Below are positions 1-6,804 of a stretch of 16,700 nucleotides of DNA, piece by piece (position 1 is the first letter of the stretch; every line of letters begins with the position of its first letter). Position numbers and translations under genes: made by a program. This stretch comes from Burkholderiales bacterium RIFCSPHIGHO2_12_FULL_61_11. Lineage in GTDB: Bacteria > Pseudomonadota > Gammaproteobacteria > Burkholderiales > Burkholderiaceae_C. The DNA lies in assembly GCA_001770785.1 (NCBI GenBank), contig MERZ01000324.1, positions 10,487-27,186 on the forward strand, in the 5' to 3' direction. The notes under the pieces are model-generated. The model had not been told where the DNA came from. It was given only the letters and a program-made list of their open reading frames with translations, and ran no database searches.

Positions 1-1238
1 CCGAGAACCTGGCCCGGTTCAGGGAAATGCAGGGCGGCCAGCATGAAGACGGCGCCATGGTGCTGCGCGCAAAAATTGACATGGCCAGCCCCAACATCAA
101 CCTGCGCGACCCCGCCATCTACCGCATCCGCCGCGCCACGCATCACAACACCGGCGACAAGTGGTGCATCTACCCGATGTACACCTTTGCCCATCCGATC
201 GAGGACGCGCTGGAAAACATCACCCACAGCATCTGCACGCTTGAATTTGAGGACCAGCGCCCGTTTTACGACTGGCTGATGGATCGCCTGATCGAAGGCG
301 GCCTGTTAAGCAGCCCGCCCCCCCATCAGTACGAGTTTGCCCGCCTGAACCTCACCTACGTCGTCACCAGCAAGCGCAAACTCGCGCAACTGGTGTACGA
401 CCACAAGGTCAACGGCTGGGACGACCCGCGCATGCCCACCCTCGTTGGTCTGCGCCGCCGTGGCTATACGCCCGAGGCGATTCACCTGTTTACCGAGCGC
501 ATTGGCGTCACCAAGAGCGACAGCTGGATTGACTACAGCACGCTGGAAGGCTGCCTGCGCGAAACGCTGGATGTGTCCGCCACCCGCGCCATGGCCGTGC
601 TGGACCCGGTCAAACTGGTGCTGACCAATTGGGACGAAGTGATGGGCGCGGGCAAGCTCGACGACTGCTCGGCCCCCATTCACCCCCACCACCCCGAACT
701 CGGCAAGCGCAGTTTCAAGATCGGCAAAGAGGTGTGGATTGACCGCACCGACTTTGAAGAGACGCCACCCAAGGGCTTCTTCAGATTGTTTCCCGGCAAC
801 AAGGTACGCCTGAAATACGGCCACATCATTGAGTGCACCGGCTGCGGCAAAGACGCCGCAGGCCAGATCACCGAAGTGCAAGCCACGCTGATCCCCGACA
901 CCAAGAGCGGCACGCCCGGCAGTGACTCCGTCAAGGTCAAAGGCGTCATCACCTGGGTCGCCGTGGCCGACGCCGTGCAAGCCGAAGTGCGCCTGTACGA
1001 CCGGCTGTTTCTGGACGCCCAACCCGACGCAGGCGCCAAAGACTTCATCGAGAGCCTGAACCCCAACAGCCTGAAAATGGTGCAGGCGGTGGTGGAGCCG
1101 TCACTGGGCGCCGCGAAGGCGGATGACAAATTTCAGTTTGAACGGCATGGCTACTTTGTGGCGGATCGGGTGGATCATGCGGCGGGGAAGCCGGTGTTTA
1201 ACTTGGCGGTGGGGTTGAAGGATAGTTGGGGGAAGTAA
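1..1238 (+). CDS. glnS: Glutaminyl-tRNA synthetase, C-terminal part (5' end outside window)
   Basis: Charges tRNA-Gln with glutamine in the cytoplasm; class I aminoacyl-tRNA synthetase. The reading frame is open from base 3 back to the window edge, so this is a 5'-truncated gene and not a short protein beginning at the ATG at 27. Visible landmarks are the segment before the catalytic signature (YEFARLNLTYVVTSKRKL), where VTSKRKL is the KMSKS-type loop. It is followed by GWDDPRMPTLVGLRRRGYT, which closely matches the E. coli enzyme, then RAMAVLDPVKLV and the C-terminal beta-barrel anticodon-binding region (roughly residues 190-403 counted from the ATG at 27). The C-terminus ends in LKDSWGK. 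The high-GC codon use matches the LPS genes at the other end. The last 216 bp recur downstream as a broken copy (1943-2158). Identification is very secure. Confidence 0.97.
   Translation, partial: ENLARFREMQGGQHEDGAMVLRAKIDMASPNINLRDPAIYRIRRATHHNTGDKWCIYPMYTFAHPIEDALENITHSICTLEFEDQRPFYDWLMDRLIEGGLLSSPPPHQYEFARLNLTYVVTSKRKLAQLVYDHKVNGWDDPRMPTLVGLRRRGYTPEAIHLFTERIGVTKSDSWIDYSTLEGCLRETLDVSATRAMAVLDPVKLVLTNWDEVMGAGKLDDCSAPIHPHHPELGKRSFKIGKEVWIDRTDFEETPPKGFFRLFPGNKVRLKYGHIIECTGCGKDAAGQITEVQATLIPDTKSGTPGSDSVKVKGVITWVAVADAVQAEVRLYDRLFLDAQPDAGAKDFIESLNPNSLKMVQAVVEPSLGAAKADDKFQFERHGYFVADRVDHAAGKPVFNLAVGLKDSWGK
1023..1238 (+). repeat. Direct repeat copy 1 (glnS 3' end), partner at 1943-2158
   Basis: The last 216 bp of intact glnS align by eye to 1943-2158 at about 80% identity, with one 1-nt insertion and one 1-nt deletion in the second copy. 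Both copies are in the same orientation and flank the higBA pair. The longest identical blocks are around 1151-1176 and 1204-1230. Confidence 0.9.
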
Positions 1239-1287
1239 CCCAATGCCAAGCATTTTCACCCTGTAAACTTATCAGAACAGATATAAA

Positions 1288-1623
1288 ATGAAGCCTATCC
1301 AGTGGTTGGGAACGTCGCTTAACGCGGTCCGCGAGTTCCCAGTGGATGCGCGTACGCTGATAGGCCAAGAGCTTCGACTGGTGCAAAGTGGTTTGATGCC
1401 CAGCGACTTCAAGCCCATGCCCTCGGTAGGTGCCGGGGCTTACGAAATCAGGGTGCGCTCTGGCAATCAGTACCGCGTGATCTATGTGGCGAAATTTTCA
1501 GATTCAATTTATGTACTCCATTCCTTCGTCAAGAAGACGCCGAAAACTGCACAGCCTGATCTGGATATGGCCAAAAGCCGATACACCGCACTGTTGACGC
1601 AGAGGAAGGAGAAGAAATCATGA
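1288..1623 (+). CDS. higB: HigB/Gp49-like (RelE superfamily) toxin
   Basis: Predicted toxin of a type II toxin-antitoxin pair, likely a ribosome-dependent mRNA endonuclease as in other RelE/HigB-fold proteins. It is 111 aa, the normal size for the phage Gp49-like/HigB group. The sequence carries the family pattern of a basic amphipathic N-terminal half, then GAGAYEIRVRSGNQYRVIYV and YVLHSFVKKTPKTAQPDLD. This is the conserved strand pair and the KKT segment followed by a C-terminal helix. The ATG at 1288 has no strong ribosome-binding site; an AT-rich stretch precedes it. The stop codon overlaps the start of the next gene (ATGA at 1620-1623), giving toxin-first order as in higBA. It sits 49 bp after glnS. 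Which RelE subfamily it belongs to, and whether it is active, cannot be told from sequence alone. Confidence 0.88.
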   Translation: MKPIQWLGTSLNAVREFPVDARTLIGQELRLVQSGLMPSDFKPMPSVGAGAYEIRVRSGNQYRVIYVAKFSDSIYVLHSFVKKTPKTAQPDLDMAKSRYTALLTQRKEKKS

Positions 1624-1916
1624 CCAAAAAACTCAATATCGTTGTAGGCAGCGACAACGTCTTTCGCGACCTTGGCTTTCCTGAAGCCGAGGCGCAAAAC
1701 CTGCTGCTGCGTGCTGACCTGGTGGTGCACATCCGCAAGGTCATCGACAAACTCGGCGTAACCCAGGCCGAAGCCGCCAAGCGTGCAGGCATCACCCAGC
1801 CCCGCATGAATGACCTGGTGAAAGGTCGCACGCAAAAATTCACTCTGGATGCACTGGTAAACGTTGCCGCGCAACTGGGATACACCGTAAAGCTGTCATT
1901 GAAGAAAGTGGCCTGA
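1620..1916 (+). CDS. higA: HigA-like XRE-family antitoxin
   Basis: Predicted antitoxin that would bind the HigB-like toxin and repress the shared promoter. It is 98 aa. An XRE helix-turn-helix is visible at about residues 36-75, where LGVTQAEAAKRAGITQPRMN is the HTH core and the following segment reads DLVKGRTQKFTLDALVNVAAQLG. The C-terminal beta strand YTVKLSLKK is typical of the HTH_37-type antitoxins paired with Gp49-like toxins. It overlaps the toxin stop by 4 nt, and AAGGAGAAG just upstream (about 1606-1614) serves as ribosome-binding site. Its stop is only about 9 bp before the start of the glnS tail fragment, so the cassette fits tightly between the two glnS 3' copies. Confidence 0.9.
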   Translation: MTKKLNIVVGSDNVFRDLGFPEAEAQNLLLRADLVVHIRKVIDKLGVTQAEAAKRAGITQPRMNDLVKGRTQKFTLDALVNVAAQLGYTVKLSLKKVA

Positions 1917-1924
1917 TGCATCGG

Positions 1925-2158
1925 CTCGTTGTTTGGCGCCAGCCCGACGCCGGCGGCAAAGACTTCATCGAGGGGGCTAGATCCGAACAGCCTGAAAGTT
2001 GTGACTGCGTTTGTGGAGCCGTCACTGACCAGCGCCCGCGCTGACCGGAAGTTTCAGTTTGAGCGACATGGGTACTTTGTGGCGGATCGGGTGGATCACA
2101 CGAAAGCGAAGCCGGTGTTTAATCTGGCGGTGGGGTTGAAGGATAGTTGGGGAAGTAA
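1925..2158 (+). pseudogene. Broken second copy of the glnS 3' end (direct repeat copy 2)
   Basis: Encodes a diverged version of the last ~75 residues of GlnRS. It begins in one frame with QPDAGGKDFIE and continues, after a 1-nt insertion near 1973, as LDPNSLKVVTAFVEPSL, then FQFERHGYFVADRVDH and FNLAVGLKDSWG. A 1-nt deletion before the original stop (near 2150) destroys the terminator, so that frame runs on to 2219. There is no start codon or N-terminal part, so it cannot make an active enzyme. Many differences from the intact copy are conservative (K/R, N/D, V/F). This suggests that the fragment diverged as part of a working glnS in another lineage before becoming a remnant. Base composition becomes AT-richer right after it. 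Confidence 0.88.
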
Positions 2159-2268
2159 GCTGGTGGCCTTTAGTCAAAAAGCATATTCACGATGTATCCC
2201 GACTTTTATCCAAATTTGAGCGTGGACTTTCCAATTGAGGGTTCGGGTTGTTACGGAGCGGTTAACCG

Positions 2269-3174
2269 ATGAATGAATCTACATCAGCCAGCGCTATCGG
2301 AGATACTTCCGCGTTGGTACCGAAATCAGCATCCGTGCCGAAAATAGTCGAGGATGGAACTCTAAAGCGTGGAAACCGTGAAGTGGTTACCGACTTCTAT
2401 GTAGCTAAGGATGTTTTTTCAGCTCGTTCAGAGTTTGAATTCAAAGTATTCGTTCGCCTTAACGCAAGAAAAGTTAGGTTCGAAAAAGTATCCTTCAAAC
2501 ACTGTATTTTCGAAGGCTGCTATATGAACAGCTGCGTCTTTGATTCTTGTGATTTCACGGGAAGCAGATTTTTGGGCTCCAATTTCCATCAATCATCATT
2601 TTCTGGATGCGAATTCGAATATGCCACTTTTGAGCGGTGTCAAATTGACGATGACATCCTAGAAAATGAAGCGCCAAGGCCGGAAAACCTTAGGATGCGG
2701 TTTGCGCGATCCCTGAGGATGAACTATCAACAGATTGGCGATGCCAAAGCTGTCAACAAAGCAATATCGCTAGAACTCGAAGCGACCTCTATTTATTTAT
2801 ACAAGTCATGGAGGTCTCGCGAGACATACTACATGAAAAAGTACCCCGGCTTCAAGATCATGGCTCAATTTGTAAAGTGGCTTGAGTTCTGGATTCTTGA
2901 CTTTGTTTGGGGAAACGGTGAAAGCATTCTGAAGTTGCTCCGTACGCTTGCGTTTTGCATAGTCGCAATAGCCATTTACGACACCAGCGCGTCCGGCAAC
3001 GCACTAAACATAGTGGACTATTGGATAGGTCTTCAGCGCGCACCCGGAATTTTCGTAGGGGTTTCCGCCCCGCAGAGCTATTCAATTGCGATTCTTTCGG
3101 TCATAACAGCGACTAGGTTCGTCGGAATTGCACTGTTGACTGCATTGTTAGTAAAAAGGTTTGGGCGCAGATGA
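2269..3174 (+). CDS. Pentapeptide-repeat protein with C-terminal channel-like membrane region
   Basis: A 301-aa protein of unknown role. Residues 1-60 look disordered then beta-rich. About residues 61-125 form pentapeptide repeats with alternating Phe/Cys centres (FEKVSFKHCIFEGCYMNSCV and FDSCDFTGSRFLGSNFH), predicted to form a right-handed beta-helix. A helical linker follows (LRMNYQQIGDAKAVNKAISLE). Residues 218-237 are hydrophobic (LLRTLAFCIVAIAIY), and 270-296 form a second hydrophobic span ending in LLVKRFGRR. The linker, a WGNGES segment before the first span and the basic end resemble pentapeptide proteins that carry a two-helix ion-channel-like domain. No GYGD-type selectivity filter is visible, so channel activity is only inference. 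ATG 2269 has GGAG (about 2255) upstream. The stop overlaps the next start by 4 nt. Codon use is AT-richer than glnS, suggesting transfer. Confidence 0.8.
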   Translation: MNESTSASAIGDTSALVPKSASVPKIVEDGTLKRGNREVVTDFYVAKDVFSARSEFEFKVFVRLNARKVRFEKVSFKHCIFEGCYMNSCVFDSCDFTGSRFLGSNFHQSSFSGCEFEYATFERCQIDDDILENEAPRPENLRMRFARSLRMNYQQIGDAKAVNKAISLELEATSIYLYKSWRSRETYYMKKYPGFKIMAQFVKWLEFWILDFVWGNGESILKLLRTLAFCIVAIAIYDTSASGNALNIVDYWIGLQRAPGIFVGVSAPQSYSIAILSVITATRFVGIALLTALLVKRFGRR

Positions 3175-3797
3175 GGACTCACTTTTACGCCTTTGGGTCA
3201 ATATGCAGAGGGGAAATCGACCCGGCATCTGATGTCGATTTACTCGCCTGCACATCCACACCTACGTCAGAAATTGACCCTAAGAAGTTCTCCAAATACA
3301 CCTACGAACGAATTGAACAACTGTGGCGCGAAGGAAATCCTTTTGCATGGCATTTGCATCTGGAATCACGACTCATATTCTCATCGGACGGTACGGATTT
3401 TCTAGTTGGGTTAGGTGTGCCATCAGCGTATGAGTGCATGACAGCGGACTGCTTGAAATTTCGAAAGCTATTTTTGGAATCCAGCAATGCTTTGCTCCAG
3501 TCAAGGAACAGCGTTGTGTTTCATCTGTCTTGCATGTTCCTTGCAACGAGAAATTTCGCAACCTGCTATTCCTTCACCACCGGTCGGCCGATATTTTCGA
3601 GGAAGTCCCCATTGCTTTTAGCTCAAAGGTTGCCAATCAGCGATGAGGTTTTTGATGTGTTCGCGCGCGCGCGGATTTTGTCTACGCGAGGATATGGCCC
3701 CCTAGTTTCGGAAGCAGAGATTGCTGCCGCGAAGGATTCTGTGACGAAGATTCTCGATTGGATGCACAGATTATCACCAACTGGAGAACTATCGTGA
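3171..3797 (+). CDS. Minimal nucleotidyltransferase (NTase-fold) protein with helical C-terminus
   Basis: A 208-aa protein beginning almost directly with the NTase signature: residues 5-24 read FYAFGSICRGEIDPASDVDL. This contains the GS of the nucleotide-binding turn (9-10) and the metal-binding Asp pair (D21, D23). E65 in WHLHLES is a candidate third acidic residue. The remainder (about 90-205) is largely helical and contains R112-x5-H118 (RNSVVFH), which resembles but does not prove a HEPN-type Rx4-6H motif. Family knowledge allows nucleotide transfer to a protein, RNA or small molecule; the substrate is unknown. The start is fixed by its ATGA overlap with the pentapeptide gene, and it ends in a GTGA overlap with the next gene. 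It is therefore the middle gene of a translationally coupled set. It could be an MNT-like antitoxin or an antibiotic-nucleotidyltransferase relative. Confidence 0.78.
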   Translation: MRTHFYAFGSICRGEIDPASDVDLLACTSTPTSEIDPKKFSKYTYERIEQLWREGNPFAWHLHLESRLIFSSDGTDFLVGLGVPSAYECMTADCLKFRKLFLESSNALLQSRNSVVFHLSCMFLATRNFATCYSFTTGRPIFSRKSPLLLAQRLPISDEVFDVFARARILSTRGYGPLVSEAEIAAAKDSVTKILDWMHRLSPTGELS

Positions 3798-4090
3798 GTG
3801 AGTTCAACAACCGCGTCGCAGCACAACGCGAAATTCTTCTCGGTGTCAACAGCCGAAACTGGAAAGAGGAACTTTTCGGTCTTTCCAGCGGTGCCATAGA
3901 CCGATGGATGATTGTCAATCGGCTTGAAGTCGATTCCAGTCTAGTCAAATTGATTCGACAGGCTGCGGGAAAACTCTTCTTCCTCTCAAACAAAAGTCAG
4001 GAGCAAGTCACAGAAGACTATCGACTCCTATCAGGAGAAGTGTCCGAGCTCACGGATCAAATTGTTCGAACTGCGATCGAGTCGCATTGA
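3794..4090 (+). CDS. Hypothetical protein, third gene of the pentapeptide/NTase operon
   Basis: A 98-aa protein that I do not recognise. The start is taken as GTG 3794, which overlaps the NTase stop as GTGA. GGAGA at 3783-3787 lies about 7 nt upstream, a good ribosome-binding site. An in-frame ATG at 3758 would add 12 residues but lies deep in the NTase gene. The sequence is charged and helical, with no signal peptide or membrane span. It contains NWKEELFGLSSGAIDRWM in the first half and a long Glu/Ser/Gln-rich helix in the second (QEQVTEDYRLLSGEVSELTD). The tight coupling suggests that it works with, or regulates, the NTase or the membrane protein. No function is assigned. Confidence 0.7.
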   Translation: MSEFNNRVAAQREILLGVNSRNWKEELFGLSSGAIDRWMIVNRLEVDSSLVKLIRQAAGKLFFLSNKSQEQVTEDYRLLSGEVSELTDQIVRTAIESH

Positions 4091-4168
4091 GAGGAATTAG
4101 GGGAAGTGGAGTCAGATTCCAATTGACCATATGCCAACACATAAATCATCAGGGACGCAAAAATTCAA

Positions 4169-4885
4169 ATGGCAAAGTTTCTAAACACCAGTGCGACCAA
4201 CTATTTTCTCGAAGAGATGATCAAGGGCGCGTCAGACCGGTTGATTCTGATCAGCCCGTTTCTCAAGCTCAACGACCGTATGAAAGAGCTGCTGGCGGAC
4301 AAGAATCGGCTGAAGATCGACGTGCGCATCGTGTATGGCAAGAGTGAACTGCAGCCGCAGGAAATTGAGTGGCTGCGCGGCTTGACCTACATCCGCACCA
4401 GCTTCTGCAAAAACCTGCATGCCAAGTGCTACATGAATGAGGAGATGTGCATTGTCACCAGCCTGAATCTCTATGAATTCAGCCAGGTCAACAACAATGA
4501 AATGGGCATCCTGATTCAGCGCGCCGAGGACAGTCAGCTGTACAAGGACGCCTACGAGGAAGCCCAGCGCATCATCCGCATCAGCGACGAGGTGCGCATT
4601 TCGCTGGAACGGGTGACCAGCGAACCTGAAGCGTCCAGGCGGGACGACGACAAAAGTACAGACGGCGCCAACGGGGATGACAAGCTGACCTCATCCAAAA
4701 TGGGCCAGAAATTGGGTTTGAAGACCGCGCAGTTTCTGGACCGCGCGACAGAGCAAGGCTATCTGGTGCTCGACGGCGACAAACATGGGTTGACGCCCAA
4801 GGGCGAAAAAGCTGGCGTTGAGTTCGTCGCCAAGTCGCGCTTTGGCCCCTACTTTTTGTGGCCGCAGGATTTTCATCCGGTCTGA
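4169..4885 (+). CDS. Phospholipase-D-like protein with C-terminal winged-helix-like domain
   Basis: A 238-aa protein. The N-terminal ~150 residues fit a single PLD-fold half: LILISPFLKLNDRMKELL is the opening strand/helix, followed by NLHAKCYMNEEMCIVTSLNL. This holds the HxK of an HKD motif, with E where D is usual, and the SxN pair. Such single-copy proteins normally dimerise to form one active site. After a charged linker (about 150-175, rich in Asp), residues ~176-238 look like a winged helix: LTSSKMGQKLGLKTAQFLDR, then YLVLDGDKHGLTPKGEKAG, ending GPYFLWPQDF. That tail resembles DNA-binding or antirepressor-type domains. A nuclease or nucleic-acid binding role is plausible but unproven. 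It is 78 bp after the three-gene operon with only a weak AGGGA upstream, and its GC is higher, so it may be an independent gene. Confidence 0.75.
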   Translation: MAKFLNTSATNYFLEEMIKGASDRLILISPFLKLNDRMKELLADKNRLKIDVRIVYGKSELQPQEIEWLRGLTYIRTSFCKNLHAKCYMNEEMCIVTSLNLYEFSQVNNNEMGILIQRAEDSQLYKDAYEEAQRIIRISDEVRISLERVTSEPEASRRDDDKSTDGANGDDKLTSSKMGQKLGLKTAQFLDRATEQGYLVLDGDKHGLTPKGEKAGVEFVAKSRFGPYFLWPQDFHPV

Positions 4886-4887
4886 CC

Positions 4888-5150
4888 ATGAAAATTTCGT
4901 ACGGCCAAGCGGCCGACTCGCGTTACATTCACTTGGCGAAGCCGCGTTTCAGCGGACTCGGATGAGGTGAACGATGGTGCTGTTCTCGATTTCGATGCCA
5001 ACGGTGGCAGACAAACCCATCGTGCGCGAAGTGTCGCAAGACTGGCATACCAACATCAGTGCCGAAGACGGCACAATTGTTGAAATCGAGGTGCTCGGCG
5101 GCACAGGCCGTGCACAATGTATTTCCAGACAGGGGGGGTTAGCGCCATGA
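4888..5150 (+). pseudogene. Decayed DUF2283-like gene(s), first and second copy
   Basis: The start at 4888 encodes MKISYGQAADSRYIHLAK, a recognisable DUF2283 N-terminus, then meets a stop at 4963-4965. Shifting one frame restores DSDEVNDGAVLDFDANGG, the expected middle of the family, so a frameshift has broken the gene. A third frame, open from 4974 or 4995 to 5150, reads REVSQDWHTNISAEDGTIVE followed by IEVLGG, which resembles the end of another DUF2283 protein. The stretch is best read as one or two small (~60-70 aa) genes fused and scrambled by indels. DUF2283 has no established function; members often lie near toxin-antitoxin and other accessory genes. It begins 2 bp after the PLD-like gene. 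Confidence 0.55.
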
Positions 5151-5296
5151 AGATTCCTCGCGACAAAGCAACAGATTCACACGACATCCACTTGGCAGAC
5201 AGTGCTCCTGTGGACTCTGACGAAGCAAAAACACGATCATGCTGGACTTCGACGCCAATGGTGCTTTTGGTAGGCCTGGTGATCTCCAGGAAATAG
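5147..5296 (+). pseudogene. Decayed DUF2283-like gene, further copy
   Basis: The start at 5147 overlaps the stop of the preceding remnant (ATGA). The frame opens with MKIPRDKATDSHDIHLADSA then VDSDEAK, parallel to the first copy. Afterwards the family pattern moves to another frame (IMLDFDANGAF) and back again to VGLVISRK before the stop at 5294-5296. Two compensating indels, near 5225 and 5268, would explain this. The present frame gives 49 residues with a non-family middle. It is probably a nonfunctional relic of a tandem duplication. From 5297 to the nqrA start (5435) there is only non-coding, AT-rich DNA. Confidence 0.55.
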
Positions 5297-5391
5297 GGAA
5301 TTAATACGCACATTTTTTCTGCATTGATCTTGGCATAGGTATTTCAATGGCTATCGGGAGATATTTAACGATCGCACAACAACTTTATCCG

Positions 5392-5408
5392 TGATATCAG
5401 TTATATCA
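5392..5408. promoter_or_regulatory. Inverted repeat in the nqr leader, possible operator
   Basis: TGATAT and ATATCA form a perfect 6-bp inverted repeat around a 5-bp spacer, 28 bp upstream of nqrA. The region is AT-rich and the only space for an nqr promoter. No well-spaced -35/-10 pair could be called with confidence. The spacing does not fit an FNR/CRP site. Confidence 0.3.
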
Positions 5409-5435
5409 AGGAAATAAGAGAACATTTTAATTCCA

Positions 5436-6797
5436 ATGCTTGTCAGGATTAAAAAAGGGCTCGATTTGCCAATCAGTGGCCAAACGAGCCAAACGATAAC
5501 GAAGGCAGTTCCCATTTGCCATGTGGCAGTCTTGGGCACGGATTATGTCGATCTCAAGCCTGTTATGCTTGTCAATGAAGGTGATTTGGTCAAACTTGGG
5601 CAAGCGTTATTCGAATACAAAAAGCTGCCACGCGTCCTGTTCACGGCACCTGGATCTGGCAAAATCTTTGCTATTCATCGGGGTGCACGGCGGCAGCTCT
5701 TGTCGGTTATTATTCAACTGGACTCGACCGAAGATCAGGAAACATTTACTGCTTATTCATCTGATCAGTTACCCAGCCTTACAGCAGATCAAGTCATAGA
5801 CAATCTTCTGATATCGGGTTTGTGGACTGTGCTACGGACTCGTCCTTATAGCAAAATACCCGATCCAGCCACGCGTCCAGCAGCTATTTTCATCAATGCC
5901 ATGGACACTAATCCATTGGCTGCCGATCCTGCTGCCATCATTGCCGCAGAAGCGGAGTCCTTTGGTCATGGACTGAACGTGCTGGCACACCTCACATCCG
6001 GCCCCCTTTGGGTATGTAAAGCGCCCCAAGCAGATTTCCCATTGCCAAGAAATCTTGACCAGGTGCAGCTGGCAAGTTTCGCTGGCCCACATCCGGCCGG
6101 CCTGCCAGGCACCCATATCCATTTCCTGGAGCCCGTTAGTGCAAACAAGACTGTCTGGCATCTGAATTACCAGGAGGTCATTGCAATCGGCAAATTGTTT
6201 ACGACAGGACGGTTATGGACCGAGCGCATCATTGCGCTGGGTGGACCGCAAGTCAGGCATCCCCGTCTGTTGCGCACGCGTCTGGGAGCTTCTCTGGACG
6301 AGCTTCTTGACGGAGAGTTGAAGGAATCAACCGGAAATCGCATTATTTCCGGTTCGGTTTGGTCTGGGCATCATGCTGCCGAATCGTTATCCTATTTGGG
6401 GAGGCACCATTTACAGGTAAGCGTCATCAAGGAGAAACCGGAACGGGAGTTATTAGGCTGGCTGGCGCCCGGCAGAAGAAAATTCTCACAGATGAACGTT
6501 TTTTTATCGAGTTTTTTCCGTAGCCGGAACGAGACATTCGATTTCACAGCCGGCCAAAATGGCAGCCCTCGCGCGATGGTGCCTACTGGCAGCTTTGAAG
6601 AGATCATGCCGCTCGATATTTTGCCTACGCAATTATTGCGTTCCCTGCTGGTTGGTGATACCGACATGGCACAGAAACTGGGATGTCTCGAGCTCGACGA
6701 AGAAGACCTCGCGTTATGTTCGTTCGTTTGCGTGGGAAAACACGACTACGGCATGATATTGCGCGAGAATTTGAGACAAATCGAAAAAGAAGGCTGA
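5436..6797 (+). CDS. nqrA: Na+-translocating NADH:quinone oxidoreductase subunit A
   Basis: Soluble cytoplasmic-side subunit of the six-subunit Na+-NQR, which oxidises NADH, reduces ubiquinone and exports Na+. It is 453 aa, the usual size. It opens with [15 protein letters not shown], the characteristic NqrA start, followed by the lipoyl-like region [20 protein letters not shown]. Near the C-terminus, [20 protein letters not shown] and [20 protein letters not shown] are conserved family segments. The ATG at 5436 agrees with the family start, although upstream Shine-Dalgarno matches are weak (AAGAGA about 15 nt before). First gene of nqrABCDEF; nqrB starts 7 bp after the stop. Lower GC than glnS and the LPS genes. 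Confidence 0.97.
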   Translation: MLVRIKKGLDLPISGQTSQTITKAVPICHVAVLGTDYVDLKPVMLVNEGDLVKLGQALFEYKKLPRVLFTAPGSGKIFAIHRGARRQLLSVIIQLDSTEDQETFTAYSSDQLPSLTADQVIDNLLISGLWTVLRTRPYSKIPDPATRPAAIFINAMDTNPLAADPAAIIAAEAESFGHGLNVLAHLTSGPLWVCKAPQADFPLPRNLDQVQLASFAGPHPAGLPGTHIHFLEPVSANKTVWHLNYQEVIAIGKLFTTGRLWTERIIALGGPQVRHPRLLRTRLGASLDELLDGELKESTGNRIISGSVWSGHHAAESLSYLGRHHLQVSVIKEKPERELLGWLAPGRRKFSQMNVFLSSFFRSRNETFDFTAGQNGSPRAMVPTGSFEEIMPLDILPTQLLRSLLVGDTDMAQKLGCLELDEEDLALCSFVCVGKHDYGMILRENLRQIEKEG

Positions 6798-6804
6798 TAC
6801 AGAC

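Noticed and set aside
306..1022. Long open frame (238 codons) on the minus strand inside glnS.
   Set aside because: It is antisense to the unmistakable glnS coding frame and results from high-GC codon bias; no family resemblance.
2250..2270. GTTAACC-type motif with flanking palindrome (CGGTTAACCG) as an integron attC core.
   Set aside because: No partner R/L boxes or cassette structure; just a short palindrome overlapping the ribosome-binding region.
4090..4130. Sequence GGAGTCAGATTCCAATTGAC after the three-gene operon, reminiscent of repetitive-element or IS ends.
   Set aside because: Only one copy in the window and no partner repeat or transposase next to it; cannot be supported.
4131..4184. 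17-codon open frame starting at an ATG upstream of, and overlapping, the PLD-like gene, as a possible leader peptide.
   Set aside because: No ribosome-binding site, no regulatory structure and no recognisable sequence; likely chance.
4901..4918. CGGCC-N4-GGCCG hairpin after the PLD-like gene as a terminator.
   Set aside because: Not followed by a T run and lies within the DUF2283-like coding remnant.
5324..5345. TTGGCAT...TTTCA upstream of nqrA as a sigma-54 promoter.
   Set aside because: The -12 element lacks the required GC dinucleotide.
5392..5408. FNR/CRP-type binding site for the dyad upstream of nqrA.
   Set aside because: The spacing between TGAT and ATCA is 9 nt rather than the 4 nt of an FNR box, or the 6 nt of a CRP site.
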